The notes: generated from the sequence alone by a model not told the origin. DNA of 64,000 bases from Phycisphaerales bacterium (GCA_947459215.1 CANHCQ010000013.1:1-64000), one strand, 5' to 3'; numbered from the stretch's first letter, positions 35,312 through 45,129 are shown. Numbers and translations: made by a program.

Positions 35312-38300
35312 TTATCGGCCGAACGGGCCCTCCGGGTTCGAGCAGGGCAATTCCTCGTAAGTCCCCGTCAGCGGAAACGCCACCACGCACGACACTTTCG
35401 CCGGCTCAAGCTTCAGCATGGCGGACACCGCACCCCGATACGCCTCCATCTGGGCCCGATGCCCTTCCGCGGCGGCCGCGGCACCCTCGCGGACCAACTG
35501 CACCTTGAAGTCGATGACCTCGGCCCAGAGAGGCCGTCCTGCGTTGTCCAGACCGACCACCAGACGATCGATCCGACCGTTCATGGCCTTTGCAGACCGA
35601 TCCGGAGCGATCGCAAAGGACCATTCCCGAAGGACGGTCGCTCGCCCACCCCGTGCCAGATAGCGATCCGGAACAAACAGCCCGCCCATGTTGTTGGCGA
35701 GACAATCGGCCAACTGCCCGGCGAGCTTCGTGCGTTCATCCTCTGGGAGCCGGCATTTGGCCGCCGCCAGATCCGCCGCCCGCACCGCCGAGTCCGCCTG
35801 ACACCACTCGATCGTTTCGAACGCGAAGTGCCACACCTCGCCGGCCCGCAGGTGCACTCCCCGCGTCAACTCATACGTAAGCATGTCCGACAACGCCCCC
35901 TCATCGCCCGCCGACGGCGCGACCATCGCGCCAAGATCAGCAGCCGCCAGATGGAATCGGACCGTCGGACTGGCGCGGCGCTCCCCTTCGTCGCTCCGCG
36001 ATGCCGTCGCCACCGAAGCCTCCGAGCCCGCGTGTTCAATCAACGACAGCAAGCGCCCGTCCCCCTCGTCCCCCTCGTCGCCGCTGGTAGCGGCATCCCG
36101 ACTCGTCACATCACCCAGTGCGGCCTTCAGCACCGCGGCGGCACTGGGCTGGGTCGCCTTGTTCTTGGTCGGCTGGATCATGATGTCGAGCCGCCGGACC
36201 GCCCGTGTCATCGCGACATACAGGCAACTCAGCTCTTCTCGAATCACGCGCGACCAGTACCGGTGGGCCATGGCTCGGAGACGCTCGTCTGCGTCCTGCA
36301 GTTCCTGTGCCGGATAGATCGTCACCCGCTCCACCGGAGCCAATGGATCGCTCTCCCCACGTTCGCCGCGATCGACGATGAGCTTGGGTGTGATCTTCTT
36401 CCACGCGCGGTTGAGTTCCGGCAGCACCACCGCGTCAAACTCCAAGCCCTTGGCGTGATGGATCGTCATCACGGATACCTTCGCCCGCGCCGCATCAACA
36501 ACCGCGCTCTGCTCCACAGTGCGGATGAAGTCCGCCAGTGTCGCATGGGTGTCGGCGTCCCACTGACTGGCCAGTCGCTCCATCTCGACGAGTCGCGAGA
36601 CGCCCAGTTCCGTCAGCCTCGCCGTCAGCGCGAGCCGCAGCGCCCGCAGCACCGCCGTAAGCCCCGACCTGGCGATCTCCAGCCGTATTCGCTCGGCGCA
36701 GCGTCTGTTCGCCGCGGACGACAACGGTTCGTTCAGCCCGACCAGCCGGCCCAGCGCCGAGGTCGCCACGTGATAGCCAGCCGCACTGTCGCCGGGGTGC
36801 TCCGCCAGTTGGAGCAGCGAAAGCACGGCGTTCACCGCGGGCTCGGCGGTCAGCGGAAAACCGCGGTCCTCGGAGGCATCGATCCCCAGCCGCTTGAGCG
36901 CCTCGGCGTAGCGCGTAAGCCGGTTGTTCGTTGACGTCCGCAGCAGCACCGCGATCGTCCAATCCGGATGATCGCGGTGGATCTGTGCCACCCGCGCGGC
37001 GACCTGCTCGATGTGATGGCGTTCCCGTGCCCCGGCGTTCTCCTTCGCCGCCGAGCTCTCATCGTCATCCGTGTCATCGTCACCGTCGTAGTTCGCCGTC
37101 GGCTCAATTGATGCGGTTTCTTCGATCCGCACCGTGCCCGGCAGGTCCGCCTTCACGGCTTCGTGCCGCTGGAAGAACTCCGACCAGCGCGTCGCCGCCG
37201 AGCGATACTCCTGCAGCACGCTGTTCTCCGCGATCGTTCCGAACACCGCGTTCACCGCTTCGAGCACGGCGGGCGACGACCGCCAGCTCTTTGCCCGCGT
37301 CTGTGCCGGTTCCAGATGCAAGCGCCGCGGCAGTGACGGCAGCAAGTCCGGCACCGCGTTCCGCCAGCCGTAGAGTGATTGCTTCACATCACCCACCGCA
37401 AAGATCGACCGCTCTCCCCCCTGCGACACGATCTCCGCAAGTATCGGCTCCAAACACTGATACTGCGACCGTGACGTGTCCTGGAACTCATCGAGCAGCA
37501 CGTGGTCGATCTTGGAATCCAGCCGGAAGGCCAGCCACTCCGCATCGGCTGCCGCCCCGCCCGACAGCAGCAGCCGCGACAGATCGTCGAACGCCACCAC
37601 GCCCCGCGACCGTTTGGCCTGCTGCAGCGCAGCATCGAAGCCGGACGCAACCCGGGCCGCCGCTTCGCTCTGATCCGCTAGCTCACCCACCGCCATCAGC
37701 CGTACGGCGTCGATAAGCAGCGCCAGATGAGAGAGGTGCGACTCTGGAATCGGAGCTCTGTAGTACGTGCACTCTCCCGCAAGAACATTCTTGACCAGCG
37801 TGTCCCGCAGGAACGAACGCCATTCCCCTCGCACCACCAGCTTGGTCAGGTCCTCAAGCTTCTTCTTCAGGCGGCTGTCCACGGCGCCTCGCTGGTTCCG
37901 CGGCTCTTCCTTGAGCATCGACCGCGCCGTCATTCGCACCAGTTCCGGATAGCACTCCTTCTGCGGTCGAACCCCCCACCGCCCCTGGTCCGGACACTCG
38001 ATCCACCCCTCGTGCAGACGTGCCACCGCCGCACGCACCGCTTCGTACGGTCGCAGCGGCATCTCGCCGAGCATCCTCTCGACGACAGCCGAAAGCTCCT
38101 GCACATCCACCGTCTCGAACAACCGATCCAGCGCGTCCTCGACGACCAGTTCCTGCTCGGTGTCGTCCATGACGCGCCAGCGCGGCGGGAGCCCCAGATC
38201 CGGCGCCACCGCGCGGGCCGCCTGCGTCATGAACGAGTCCAGGGTCTGGACACGCGCCGATCCGATCCGTCGCACCAGCGACAGCGCCAGACGCCACGAC

Positions 38301-38548
38301 TCGGATTCCGAGAGCGTTCGCCCGAGAAGAACACCAAGGTCGTGCCGGGCCTGTGCTTTGGTTGCGCCGTCGAGCAGCCGCTTGAAGACACGCGCCAGCA
38401 TCTCACCGGCCGCCTTGCGCGTAAACGTCAGCGCGAGAATCCGATCCGGACTCGTTCCCCCGCCGAGCAGACCGATGTACCGCCCCGCCAGCTCGAACGT
38501 CTTGCCGGATCCGGCCGAAGCCAAGATGACGCTGTTCCGCTCGCTCAC
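35312..38548 (-). CDS. addA: AddA-like UvrD/RecB-type helicase-nuclease
   Basis: 1078 residues. SF1A helicase with Walker A ASAGSGKT (10-17), LALTFTRKAAGEM, the Walker B region LLDEFQDTSRSQ, QSLYGWRNA and VSVMTIHHAKGLEFD. The C-terminal 180 residues form a PD-(D/E)xK nuclease, with GRIDRLVVG and VIDFK near residue 1010. With AddB it would resect double-strand ends and load recombinase. The start is GTG 38548, overlapping the addB-like stop as GTGA, which implies a complex. A short acidic insertion (DGDDDTDDDESS) sits near the middle. Confidence 0.9.
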   Translation of the reverse strand: MSERNSVILASAGSGKTFELAGRYIGLLGGGTSPDRILALTFTRKAAGEMLARVFKRLLDGATKAQARHDLGVLLGRTLSESESWRLALSLVRRIGSARVQTLDSFMTQAARAVAPDLGLPPRWRVMDDTEQELVVEDALDRLFETVDVQELSAVVERMLGEMPLRPYEAVRAAVARLHEGWIECPDQGRWGVRPQKECYPELVRMTARSMLKEEPRNQRGAVDSRLKKKLEDLTKLVVRGEWRSFLRDTLVKNVLAGECTYYRAPIPESHLSHLALLIDAVRLMAVGELADQSEAAARVASGFDAALQQAKRSRGVVAFDDLSRLLLSGGAAADAEWLAFRLDSKIDHVLLDEFQDTSRSQYQCLEPILAEIVSQGGERSIFAVGDVKQSLYGWRNAVPDLLPSLPRRLHLEPAQTRAKSWRSSPAVLEAVNAVFGTIAENSVLQEYRSAATRWSEFFQRHEAVKADLPGTVRIEETASIEPTANYDGDDDTDDDESSAAKENAGARERHHIEQVAARVAQIHRDHPDWTIAVLLRTSTNNRLTRYAEALKRLGIDASEDRGFPLTAEPAVNAVLSLLQLAEHPGDSAAGYHVATSALGRLVGLNEPLSSAANRRCAERIRLEIARSGLTAVLRALRLALTARLTELGVSRLVEMERLASQWDADTHATLADFIRTVEQSAVVDAARAKVSVMTIHHAKGLEFDAVVLPELNRAWKKITPKLIVDRGERGESDPLAPVERVTIYPAQELQDADERLRAMAHRYWSRVIREELSCLYVAMTRAVRRLDIMIQPTKNKATQPSAAAVLKAALGDVTSRDAATSGDEGDEGDGRLLSLIEHAGSEASVATASRSDEGERRASPTVRFHLAAADLGAMVAPSAGDEGALSDMLTYELTRGVHLRAGEVWHFAFETIEWCQADSAVRAADLAAAKCRLPEDERTKLAGQLADCLANNMGGLFVPDRYLARGGRATVLREWSFAIAPDRSAKAMNGRIDRLVVGLDNAGRPLWAEVIDFKVQLVREGAAAAAEGHRAQMEAYRGAVSAMLKLEPAKVSCVVAFPLTGTYEELPCSNPEGPFGR

Positions 38549-41430
38549 CCCGCCGCCTCCTCATCATCGCCCTTGAGCAGCCGCAGCCCGCAGATCCGCG
38601 AGAACGATCCGCCGTAGTCCTCGGGATCGCCCAGCGGCGCAAACTCCCCGCCCAGCACCCGCTCGACGATCTCGACGGCGTGCCGCTCCGCCTCCTCGAA
38701 GTCCTCGGTCCCGACCTTGAGCGTCACGATCTCGGGCCGCTCGCGATCCTTGCACAAAGGCCAGTACCCCAGCACCCATTCCCCGTCGTACGCCCCCGCC
38801 CCGGCGGTGAGAAAACCCGACCGCAGCAGCATGTAGCGGTACAACGGCAACTGCAGGTCCCGCCATTCACCCAATTCGTCCTTCTTCCGCCGCTTGTACG
38901 CCTGGGACGCCTTCTTCTTGCGATCACTCGTCTTGTAGTCGATCACCATCACCGCGCCGCCGCGACGATCGATGCGGTCGATCCGCCCCCGCAGCTCCAC
39001 CTCCCCGCGGCTCGTCTTGAGCGTCACCGGCACATCTGGCTTCCACTCCGTCGCGCTGATCTGCCAGCCTTCGGCACGATGCAACGCCTGCAGCTCCGCG
39101 AATCGGGAGAGCCGACGCTCCAGCACCGTGCGTTGCAGTTCCGCCGTCGTGGATACCAGGCTCTTTGGCCACTCCGCCGCCCGCTCCCCGAGCTGCTCCA
39201 GCAGCCACGCCTTTATCGCTTCGGCGTCAACCGAGTCGCGCTGCTCGCTGGCCGCAAAGTCGCGCAGCAGATCGTGCACGAATGTCCCCAGCGTGTCGTA
39301 CCCGCTCTCGCGGTCGGGCTCGCCTTCCTCACGCACCCGGAGCGAGTGCTTGAGATAGAACAAGTACGGCGAAGCCATGTAGTCCTTGAACGCGGTCACG
39401 CTCATCGCCCGCACCGGTCGGTTCTCCGTCACCGGAGCCACCGGGAATGCGTGCTCGTCTTCGACCGGGGCCGCGCCCAGGCGTGCCGCCGTCGCGGCCG
39501 CCCGCGTCCGCTGCCCCGCGCTCATGCGCTCGGCACGCCGCATCGCCGTCGCATCGTCGCACGCGAACACAAAGGGGCTGGGCCACAGCGCCGATCCCTC
39601 ACCGTCATCCGACGCCACAATCGCGCACACGCGGCCGCCGCCGCGCCGCGTCTCGAGCATGTGCCGCAGCAGATACGCGTCGCGTGCCGCCGCGTGCTCG
39701 CTGGTGAACATGCCAAGCGCCCGCAACACCGTCTCGCTCAGCCACGCGTCGGCGCCCGGCCGGGCGGGCATGATGCCCGAATTGAACCCCAGCAGCACCA
39801 GATTCGGAGCCGGGTCGTATGCCGCATCCAGCCAGCCCAGCACGTCCACCGCACTCGCGACACCCTCCGCCGCCCGCACCGCCGATGCGAGTGCGTCAAG
39901 CAGCAACTCCGCCGCATCCGCAAGCGCCACCGGCTCCTCCAGCAGCGCCTCGCACTCGCCCACTTGTGTGATCGTCCCCGCCAGCGCCTTGGCGGCGTCC
40001 GCATCAATCTCGCCATCCAGGAGCACGCCCAGACCCACGCCCAATCGCACCATCTGCTCGCGAAGCCGTCGCGGCACCGCGTCGCTCAAGTCCACAACGC
40101 CGCGCAGCACCGCTGCAACCCGATCGCACACGCAGTCGCCCGTTGCCACCCTCGTCCGCGGCGATTCTGTCGCCTCCGCGTCCATCGCCCGCACCCAGTC
40201 CGGCGTCAGCGTCTGCTCGCATCCCGGCCCGATCACCCGATGCACCGCGCCGTGCTTCGCCAGCCGCGCGAGCGAGATGCGATCGCCGCGGCGAAGAAAC
40301 TCCACCAGCGCATGCACCAGCCGGCCCACCCCCGTCGTGGACAACGCGACGCCCGCCGCATCGTGGATCGCAAATCCATCGACCCCCGCCGCTGCAATTT
40401 CAAGCTCTCTCGTCAGCGCGACGCCCGGCGAGCAGATCACCACATCGCCCGACGATTCCACCGCGCCATCGGCGTGCCACCCAGCAATGGTGTCGATCGC
40501 GAACGCCGCGGCCTCTCCCGGCCCGCCGCTCCAGGCGAGCTGGTCATCCTGGAGTTCGATCACCGGAGTCTGATGCCCCTCCGACGCGCGATCCGGCGAC
40601 ACGGTTCCGTGGGCATCCAGTCCATCGCCGTCGCCCGGGCTCACCACAACGATGCGTCGATCCGCCGTCGCATGATCGTGCCTTCGGCGTGCCTCTCTTT
40701 CTCCCGCTCCCAGAGCGAGGGGGCCGGGGGGTGGACTCCGCCTTTCCGCCTTCTCAAAGACCTCCAGCGCCGCCCGCGCCGCGCGATCCAGTTCCAGCAC
40801 CCCCACCAGCACGATCCGCTCCGGGGCGTCCAATGACACCTCCGCCTTCGCCCGAAGTCGCCGCAGTTCCGTGAGCCGCGGATCGCAGAGGCCGGCCTCC
40901 GCCAGCAGTCTCTCATACCGATCCCGCACGCGATCAAGAGCGGCCCAGCGTTCGTCGTCGCCCTGCACGGTGACGGCGGTGCATCGCGTCGGAACCTCCC
41001 CCGGCAGCACCATCGCCCGCGCGAGCTTCGACACCGTGTCATCGATCCATCGCCCGTCGTCGATCTGGACGTCACGCCCCGCCCCGATGACCAGAGCCAA
41101 GTCCACAGTCGTGTCAGGCCCCGCCGCCAGCGCCCGCCGCCATGCCAGCGCCCGCTGCATCGCACCAGCGGTTGGCAGCTCCGGCGCCCCGAGCACGATC
41201 TCGGGCAGTTGCACTGGCGTTGCCAGCCGCGGCGGGGAGAGCCACCGCCCCTGCGCCGCGGCGAGCTGCGTCAAGCGACCAAGCAACAACCGCCCGAGAC
41301 GCCGGCCGGGGGTGACCACGCACACGCGAGCGAGATCGATGCCGCCGCCGAGGGCGGGCGTGAGGCCGCCAGCCAGCAGCGTCGCTGCGGCGTTGTCGAG
41401 GAGCTTTTCAGCTGGCCGGACGTTGGACAA
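38545..41430 (-). CDS. addB: AddB-like PD-(D/E)xK nuclease family protein
   Basis: 961 residues. The N-terminal inactive-helicase-like part begins with VCVVTPGRRLGRLLLGRL and has no Walker A lysine loop. The C-terminal nuclease begins at VTAFKDYMASPYLFYLKHSL (about 677), with TLGTFVHDLLRDF, GRIDRIDRR and VIDYKTS (about 829) intact. In canonical AddB, four Cys hold a 4Fe-4S cluster around this nuclease. Here the first is Ser (MASPY instead of xxCPY), and the C-terminal CxxxxxC pattern is reduced to a single Cys, so the cluster is probably absent. The start looks like TTG 41430 with no good Shine-Dalgarno, so the N-terminus is uncertain. Upstream partner of addA. Confidence 0.82.
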   Translation of the reverse strand: MSNVRPAEKLLDNAAATLLAGGLTPALGGGIDLARVCVVTPGRRLGRLLLGRLTQLAAAQGRWLSPPRLATPVQLPEIVLGAPELPTAGAMQRALAWRRALAAGPDTTVDLALVIGAGRDVQIDDGRWIDDTVSKLARAMVLPGEVPTRCTAVTVQGDDERWAALDRVRDRYERLLAEAGLCDPRLTELRRLRAKAEVSLDAPERIVLVGVLELDRAARAALEVFEKAERRSPPPGPLALGAGEREARRRHDHATADRRIVVVSPGDGDGLDAHGTVSPDRASEGHQTPVIELQDDQLAWSGGPGEAAAFAIDTIAGWHADGAVESSGDVVICSPGVALTRELEIAAAGVDGFAIHDAAGVALSTTGVGRLVHALVEFLRRGDRISLARLAKHGAVHRVIGPGCEQTLTPDWVRAMDAEATESPRTRVATGDCVCDRVAAVLRGVVDLSDAVPRRLREQMVRLGVGLGVLLDGEIDADAAKALAGTITQVGECEALLEEPVALADAAELLLDALASAVRAAEGVASAVDVLGWLDAAYDPAPNLVLLGFNSGIMPARPGADAWLSETVLRALGMFTSEHAAARDAYLLRHMLETRRGGGRVCAIVASDDGEGSALWPSPFVFACDDATAMRRAERMSAGQRTRAAATAARLGAAPVEDEHAFPVAPVTENRPVRAMSVTAFKDYMASPYLFYLKHSLRVREEGEPDRESGYDTLGTFVHDLLRDFAASEQRDSVDAEAIKAWLLEQLGERAAEWPKSLVSTTAELQRTVLERRLSRFAELQALHRAEGWQISATEWKPDVPVTLKTSRGEVELRGRIDRIDRRGGAVMVIDYKTSDRKKKASQAYKRRKKDELGEWRDLQLPLYRYMLLRSGFLTAGAGAYDGEWVLGYWPLCKDRERPEIVTLKVGTEDFEEAERHAVEIVERVLGGEFAPLGDPEDYGGSFSRICGLRLLKGDDEEAAG

Positions 41431-41542
41431 GCTGCACAGAATAGCAAAGGCTTGGTTGGCGAGGCTCGCATTTCAAAGTCACACTGAAGATGCGTCGCCT
41501 CGGCGATGCCCGGCCGAGTGCCACCCGCCAGTCGCCGCGGAC

Positions 41543-42529
41543 TCACTTTTCGAAAGCGATCTCGTAGTCTGAGGGCGACCAAAGCAGCTTGAACGTGCTC
41601 TTCCCAAAGCGCGGCGACGTCCTGTCGCTTACCGAGAGCTCCTCGCCCTTCTCGACGCCACCGTGTCCATCGACGAAGCCGATGTGAACACCACCTGCAA
41701 TCTTTGACCACGGGTCGCTGAACTTGCGCTTCGGGTGCCGGTAGTACGGCAGGTATGACTTATGCGGCTGATTCAGCGGAGGCCTAGCCCACGCTCGTTG
41801 TCCCTGAGGCCCCGCCTCTTCGGGATACTCGCCACTCGGTCCAGTCTTGAAGTCAAAGTCCGACACTCCATCGCCGCCGCCGAATCGCTGACCCGGAAAT
41901 CCTTGATTACCAATTCCCGAGTTCGCGTACCAATAGGTGCGTGTCTTGTCAACGTCTGAGGCGACACTAATGCCCCAGGCTTCGCCCATCAGCATGACCT
42001 TTGACGCGAAGTCGGCGGCATTGGTGAATCCTTTCCCACGACCGTCGTACGACACGCTACCCGATCCGGTCACGCCAAAGCCAGGACGGGACAATCGCTT
42101 GAATGCACCGCTGTAGGAATTCGCAGAAGCGGCGTACATATTCATCGCGTAAGAGCGCCCCGCATTCGGCATGTTCGGACAGATCATGGTCATGCCGCCG
42201 ATCGTGACGTCGCCTCCCGAGGGCCTGTCAGTCGGCAGTGCTTGCGGCAAGTACCGCCCGATGCGCGACTGGTCGTACCAGAACTGCGCCAACTGCGTTC
42301 CGTTCCAGCCAGGGTTGAGCTGCGGCGGAAAGTCTCCCTTGTAGTCATTGGAGTAGAGAAGCAATGCCGTCGTGTTGCCGCGAATATTCGAAAGACAGAT
42401 CAGGCCGCGAGCCGACTCCCGCGCCTTCCCCAGGGCCGGCAACAGAATTCCGATCAACAGCGCAATGATCGCGATCACGATCAATAGCTCGATGAGCGTG
42501 AAGCCTTTTCGATTGGTCTTCGTCCTCAT
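41543..42529 (-). CDS. Prepilin-like (type II pseudopilin) protein with N-terminal cleavage/methylation motif
   Basis: 328 residues from ATG 42529, with GGAG seven bases upstream. A basic leader (MRTKTNRKG) is followed by the prepilin peptidase site G|FTLIELLIVIAIIALL with Glu at +5, then a long helix and LPALGKARESAR. The C-terminal region contains GGVHIGFVDGHGGVEK, the pattern at the end of the planctomycete DUF1559-like/H-X9-DG pseudopilins. Such proteins are abundant in planctomycetes; their assembly into pili or a secretion apparatus is unproven. No pilus assembly genes are nearby. Confidence 0.88.
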   Translation of the reverse strand: MRTKTNRKGFTLIELLIVIAIIALLIGILLPALGKARESARGLICLSNIRGNTTALLLYSNDYKGDFPPQLNPGWNGTQLAQFWYDQSRIGRYLPQALPTDRPSGGDVTIGGMTMICPNMPNAGRSYAMNMYAASANSYSGAFKRLSRPGFGVTGSGSVSYDGRGKGFTNAADFASKVMLMGEAWGISVASDVDKTRTYWYANSGIGNQGFPGQRFGGGDGVSDFDFKTGPSGEYPEEAGPQGQRAWARPPLNQPHKSYLPYYRHPKRKFSDPWSKIAGGVHIGFVDGHGGVEKGEELSVSDRTSPRFGKSTFKLLWSPSDYEIAFEK

Positions 42530-42930
42530 GACTTCGCTCCTTGCGGCCCGTGAAACCGCTCTCAACCGCGTTTCACCCCACCCCGTATTCTTCGGCATCT
42601 CCGATCGTTTCTCTCAGGGAAACTGCGGAGTCCAACCATCCAGCGAGATTCACCAACTCCTGATGCCGTCCGCACACGCGAGCAATCGCCACGAAATGTG
42701 CGGCACAAATCGAAACCCAAGCCCTCAGCAGAGCCGCGGCGAACGCCCGGTGTTCTCTGCTGACCTGCCACCCAGTACCCAACTCCTGTACGTTCAAGAT
42801 ATCAGAAAGGAACGGGGACTGGGAAAAAATCCTGAGTTTTTTGGAAGCGTGTCATGTGCATGACGACGCCAGATGTTCGAACCCCGTTCGGCTCGCAACC
42901 TCGAGCCATTCCCTTCGCTCTCCGGCACGA
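42530..42930. other. Intergenic region upstream of the prepilin-like gene
   Basis: About 400 bases with no convincing gene. It contains an A/T-rich tract (about 42823-42843, runs of A6 and T6), unusual for this genome and suggestive of the minus-strand promoter. There is also a 14-base inverted repeat GTCATG-TG-CATGAC at 42851-42864. No known RNA motif was recognised. Confidence 0.4.
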
Positions 42931-42963
42931 AAAGAAAAAGAGCCCGGCCAAGGGGCCGGGCTC
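42931..42963 (-). terminator. Rho-independent terminator of the PEP-CTERM-like gene
   Basis: On the minus strand: perfect 10-bp stem GAGCCCGGCC / GGCCGGGCTC, loop CCTT, then TTTTTCTTTT. It lies about 50 bases after the stop of the gene at 43013. Confidence 0.93.
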
Positions 42964-43012
42964 CGAGAGTGAAAACCGTTGCGGCGTCGAGCGACTCGAC
43001 GCGTTCCGCGTA

Positions 43013-44101
43013 TCAGGCGCGACGACGACGGGCGACGATCAGGCCGCCGAGGCCGAGCAGGGCAGCCGTGCCGGGGGTCGGAACGGCGAAGATGTAGACC
43101 TGGCGATTCACGAAATCGCTGATGGCCAGCGTCTGCGAAGCCTGATCAAACGAGAAGTTGTACGCACCGTTGCCGTTGGCGGCGACGAAGCCGTTCCAGT
43201 TGATGGTCTGGGCAACGCCGTTGGTGTCGGTGATCTTGATGACCGAGGTGAAGATCTGGCCGCCCGTGGCGACAGAACGGTCGTTGGCAATCAGAACCTT
43301 GCCGACGCCCGTGATGTTCATGAACGCGATGTTCTGGTTGTCGACGGCGGTCGCGGTGGTGTAGGCATTGAGGATGGTGGAGTTGGAGAACGCGTTGTCG
43401 GCGGTGCGGACGGCCTTGAACACGCGATTGGACTCGCGGGCATAGAGGTCGCCGGTAGCCGAATCAAACGCCATGCCGCGCCAGTTGGAGGTGCCCGAAG
43501 CCTCGTTAATGATGTCGCCGGCGTTCTGGCCGTTGATGTACGCGCCGGTCGAGGCGTCGAGCACATGGCGGCGACCCGAGCCGATGCTCAGATACGACGC
43601 GCCGACATTCGTGCCGCCGGCGTTGAAGCCGGGGTCGAACGCCACGGCCGAGCCTCGGCGGGTGGCGTCGGGCGTGCCGCCGCCGGTAGCCCAGGACTGG
43701 GTGAGGGCGGTGGCGTTGAAGCCGCGAACCGAGTTCACGTTGCCCGCGCCGTTCTCCCAACCGGCGAGCAGGGTGTTGCCCTTGATCGCGAGGCTGCTGA
43801 AGCCGCGGCTGTTCGAGGTCGAGAGCGCCCCGAAGGTGTTGCTCCAGCTGCCAGCGCCCAGGGCATTGCTGAACTTCGCCATGCCGGTGTTGGCGGTGGC
43901 GCCCGAGGCGTTGTAGCCAGCGACATAGAGGTCGGTCCCGTTCCAGGCGATGCCCGAAACGTTGCTGCCGACGAAGTTCGTGTTCGTGTTGGTGGAGGTG
44001 CTCGACGTATCGATCGTCTTGAGCAGGGTCATGCTCACCTGGGCTTGCGAGGCGGCGGCGAGGCCGGCCACGACGGCCAGCATGCAAACGGAAGTCTTCA
44101 T
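43013..44101 (-). CDS. Secreted protein with PEP-CTERM-like C-terminal anchor
   Basis: 362 residues. Signal peptide MKTSVCMLAVVAGLAAASQAQ with cleavage after AQA. The middle part is Asn/Thr/Ser/Gly-rich and has repeated LAIKGNTLLAGW/MAFDSATGDLY-type strands that suggest a beta-propeller. The C-terminus VPTPGTAALLGLGGLIVARRRRA has the PEP-CTERM layout: Pro motif, hydrophobic span, Arg cluster. It is recognised by exosortase-type systems for surface sorting; no exosortase is in this window. It follows the glycosidase-like gene by 50 bases, with a hairpin between, and is closed by a strong terminator. Confidence 0.85.
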   Translation of the reverse strand: MKTSVCMLAVVAGLAAASQAQVSMTLLKTIDTSSTSTNTNTNFVGSNVSGIAWNGTDLYVAGYNASGATANTGMAKFSNALGAGSWSNTFGALSTSNSRGFSSLAIKGNTLLAGWENGAGNVNSVRGFNATALTQSWATGGGTPDATRRGSAVAFDPGFNAGGTNVGASYLSIGSGRRHVLDASTGAYINGQNAGDIINEASGTSNWRGMAFDSATGDLYARESNRVFKAVRTADNAFSNSTILNAYTTATAVDNQNIAFMNITGVGKVLIANDRSVATGGQIFTSVIKITDTNGVAQTINWNGFVAANGNGAYNFSFDQASQTLAISDFVNRQVYIFAVPTPGTAALLGLGGLIVARRRRA

Positions 44102-44116
44102 CTCTCTCTACTCCTA

Positions 44117-44135
44117 TCAACCCGCACGAGACGGG
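44117..44135 (-). promoter_or_regulatory. Intercistronic hairpin
   Basis: Stem AACCCG / CGGGTT with a 7-base loop, between the stop of the glycosidase-like gene and the Shine-Dalgarno (AGGAG) of the PEP-CTERM-like gene. No T-run follows on the minus strand, so it more likely affects processing or stability than termination. Confidence 0.4.
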
Positions 44136-44151
44136 TTTTCACTCTCGGCCT

Positions 44152-45129
44152 TCAGCGGCCCGCTCCAGCGGGCTTGGCCTCGGGCTTGGAAACAGCATCC
44201 GCCGGCCCCTTGTTCTCCCTCGGGCGGAAACCGAGGTTGACGGCGACGGGGCGGAACTTCCCGTCGCTGGGTTTGTTCGTAAGCAAAGTGGACTCGCCTT
44301 CGGGGGCGTAGATGAACGCCGTCGAGCCGCCACCATCGAGATTGATCGCGTTGGCGGCACCGATCGAGATCATGTAGTCGGCGAGCTCCGGAAGCGTGAC
44401 ACCGACACTGCTCTGGCTGCGGCCGTCGATCGCGACGACATAGGCGGTGCGCCCGTCGGCGCTGGCGCCGATCGCGGTGCGCGGGTGGCGTTTGTCGGGA
44501 TCCACGCGGGCCTGGTCGCCGGTGTTCTTGGAATCGGTGACGAGCAGCGAGCCGTCGAGGCTGGTCGTGCCCGAGGCGCCGATGCCGGCGACCGCGGCGA
44601 GTGCGCCTTTGAGATCGTCGTTGCGCAATCGCCCGACCCTCGCCACCACACCACCGGCGGGATCGGCAAAGAACGCGATCGCGGGATCGGGCTTGTTCTC
44701 GTGGACGCGTGCGGGCGAGACCACAACGCCGTTACTGATGCAGGCGCCGAGCACCTCAGCGGGTTCGCCGTTGGTCTTCTTGCCCAGCCAGCCGAAGAAG
44801 TTCGCGTTCACCGCGAGTTGCGTCTTCTCTCGCTCGGCAAAGGTCTTAGTGTCTTCGATCGCGGCGGTCGCCTTCGCGGGGAAGCCCTCGGAATTTGAGA
44901 GGGGACCGGTGACAACAACCTCGGCCGCCCGCAGATCAACTGTTCCCAGGAATCCCACGGCAGCACCGTCGGGTGTGTTGATCGTGATGGAGCGGACCTC
45001 GATCGGAGCGGCAACCGCCCACGCCGAAACGGCGCAGGTTGCTGCGAGCACAAGTCGAGCAGCGATGCGGCGGAAACCAACATCGCGTCGGCCGGCCCGC
45101 CCGGCGGAATGGGCGAGGGCGTCTCTCAT
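44152..45129 (-). CDS. Secreted phosphodiester glycosidase (NAGPA)-family protein
   Basis: 325 residues from ATG 45129. Twin Arg residues precede a hydrophobic stretch (ARLVLAATCAVSAWAVAA), giving an export signal. The catalytic-domain hallmarks of the NAGPA family are present: NANFFGWLGK, HPRTAIGASADGR, and the C-terminal INLDGGGSTAFIY. Family members remove GlcNAc from phosphodiesters or act in exopolysaccharide metabolism; the substrate here is unknown. The start is uncertain: AGGAG sits only two bases before this ATG, and a longer in-frame version exists. Divergent from thiS, upstream of the PEP-CTERM-like gene. Confidence 0.82.
   Translation of the reverse strand: MRDALAHSAGRAGRRDVGFRRIAARLVLAATCAVSAWAVAAPIEVRSITINTPDGAAVGFLGTVDLRAAEVVVTGPLSNSEGFPAKATAAIEDTKTFAEREKTQLAVNANFFGWLGKKTNGEPAEVLGACISNGVVVSPARVHENKPDPAIAFFADPAGGVVARVGRLRNDDLKGALAAVAGIGASGTTSLDGSLLVTDSKNTGDQARVDPDKRHPRTAIGASADGRTAYVVAIDGRSQSSVGVTLPELADYMISIGAANAINLDGGGSTAFIYAPEGESTLLTNKPSDGKFRPVAVNLGFRPRENKGPADAVSKPEAKPAGAGR

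Noticed and set aside
38680-40836. 718-codon open frame antisense to addB
   Set aside because: Arg/His/Pro-rich shadow translation without recognisable domains; the AddB-like nuclease frame is on the other strand.
42851-42864. GTCATGTGCATGAC inverted repeat as an operator
   Set aside because: A 14-base palindrome is expected by chance at this scale, and no regulator gene adjoins it.
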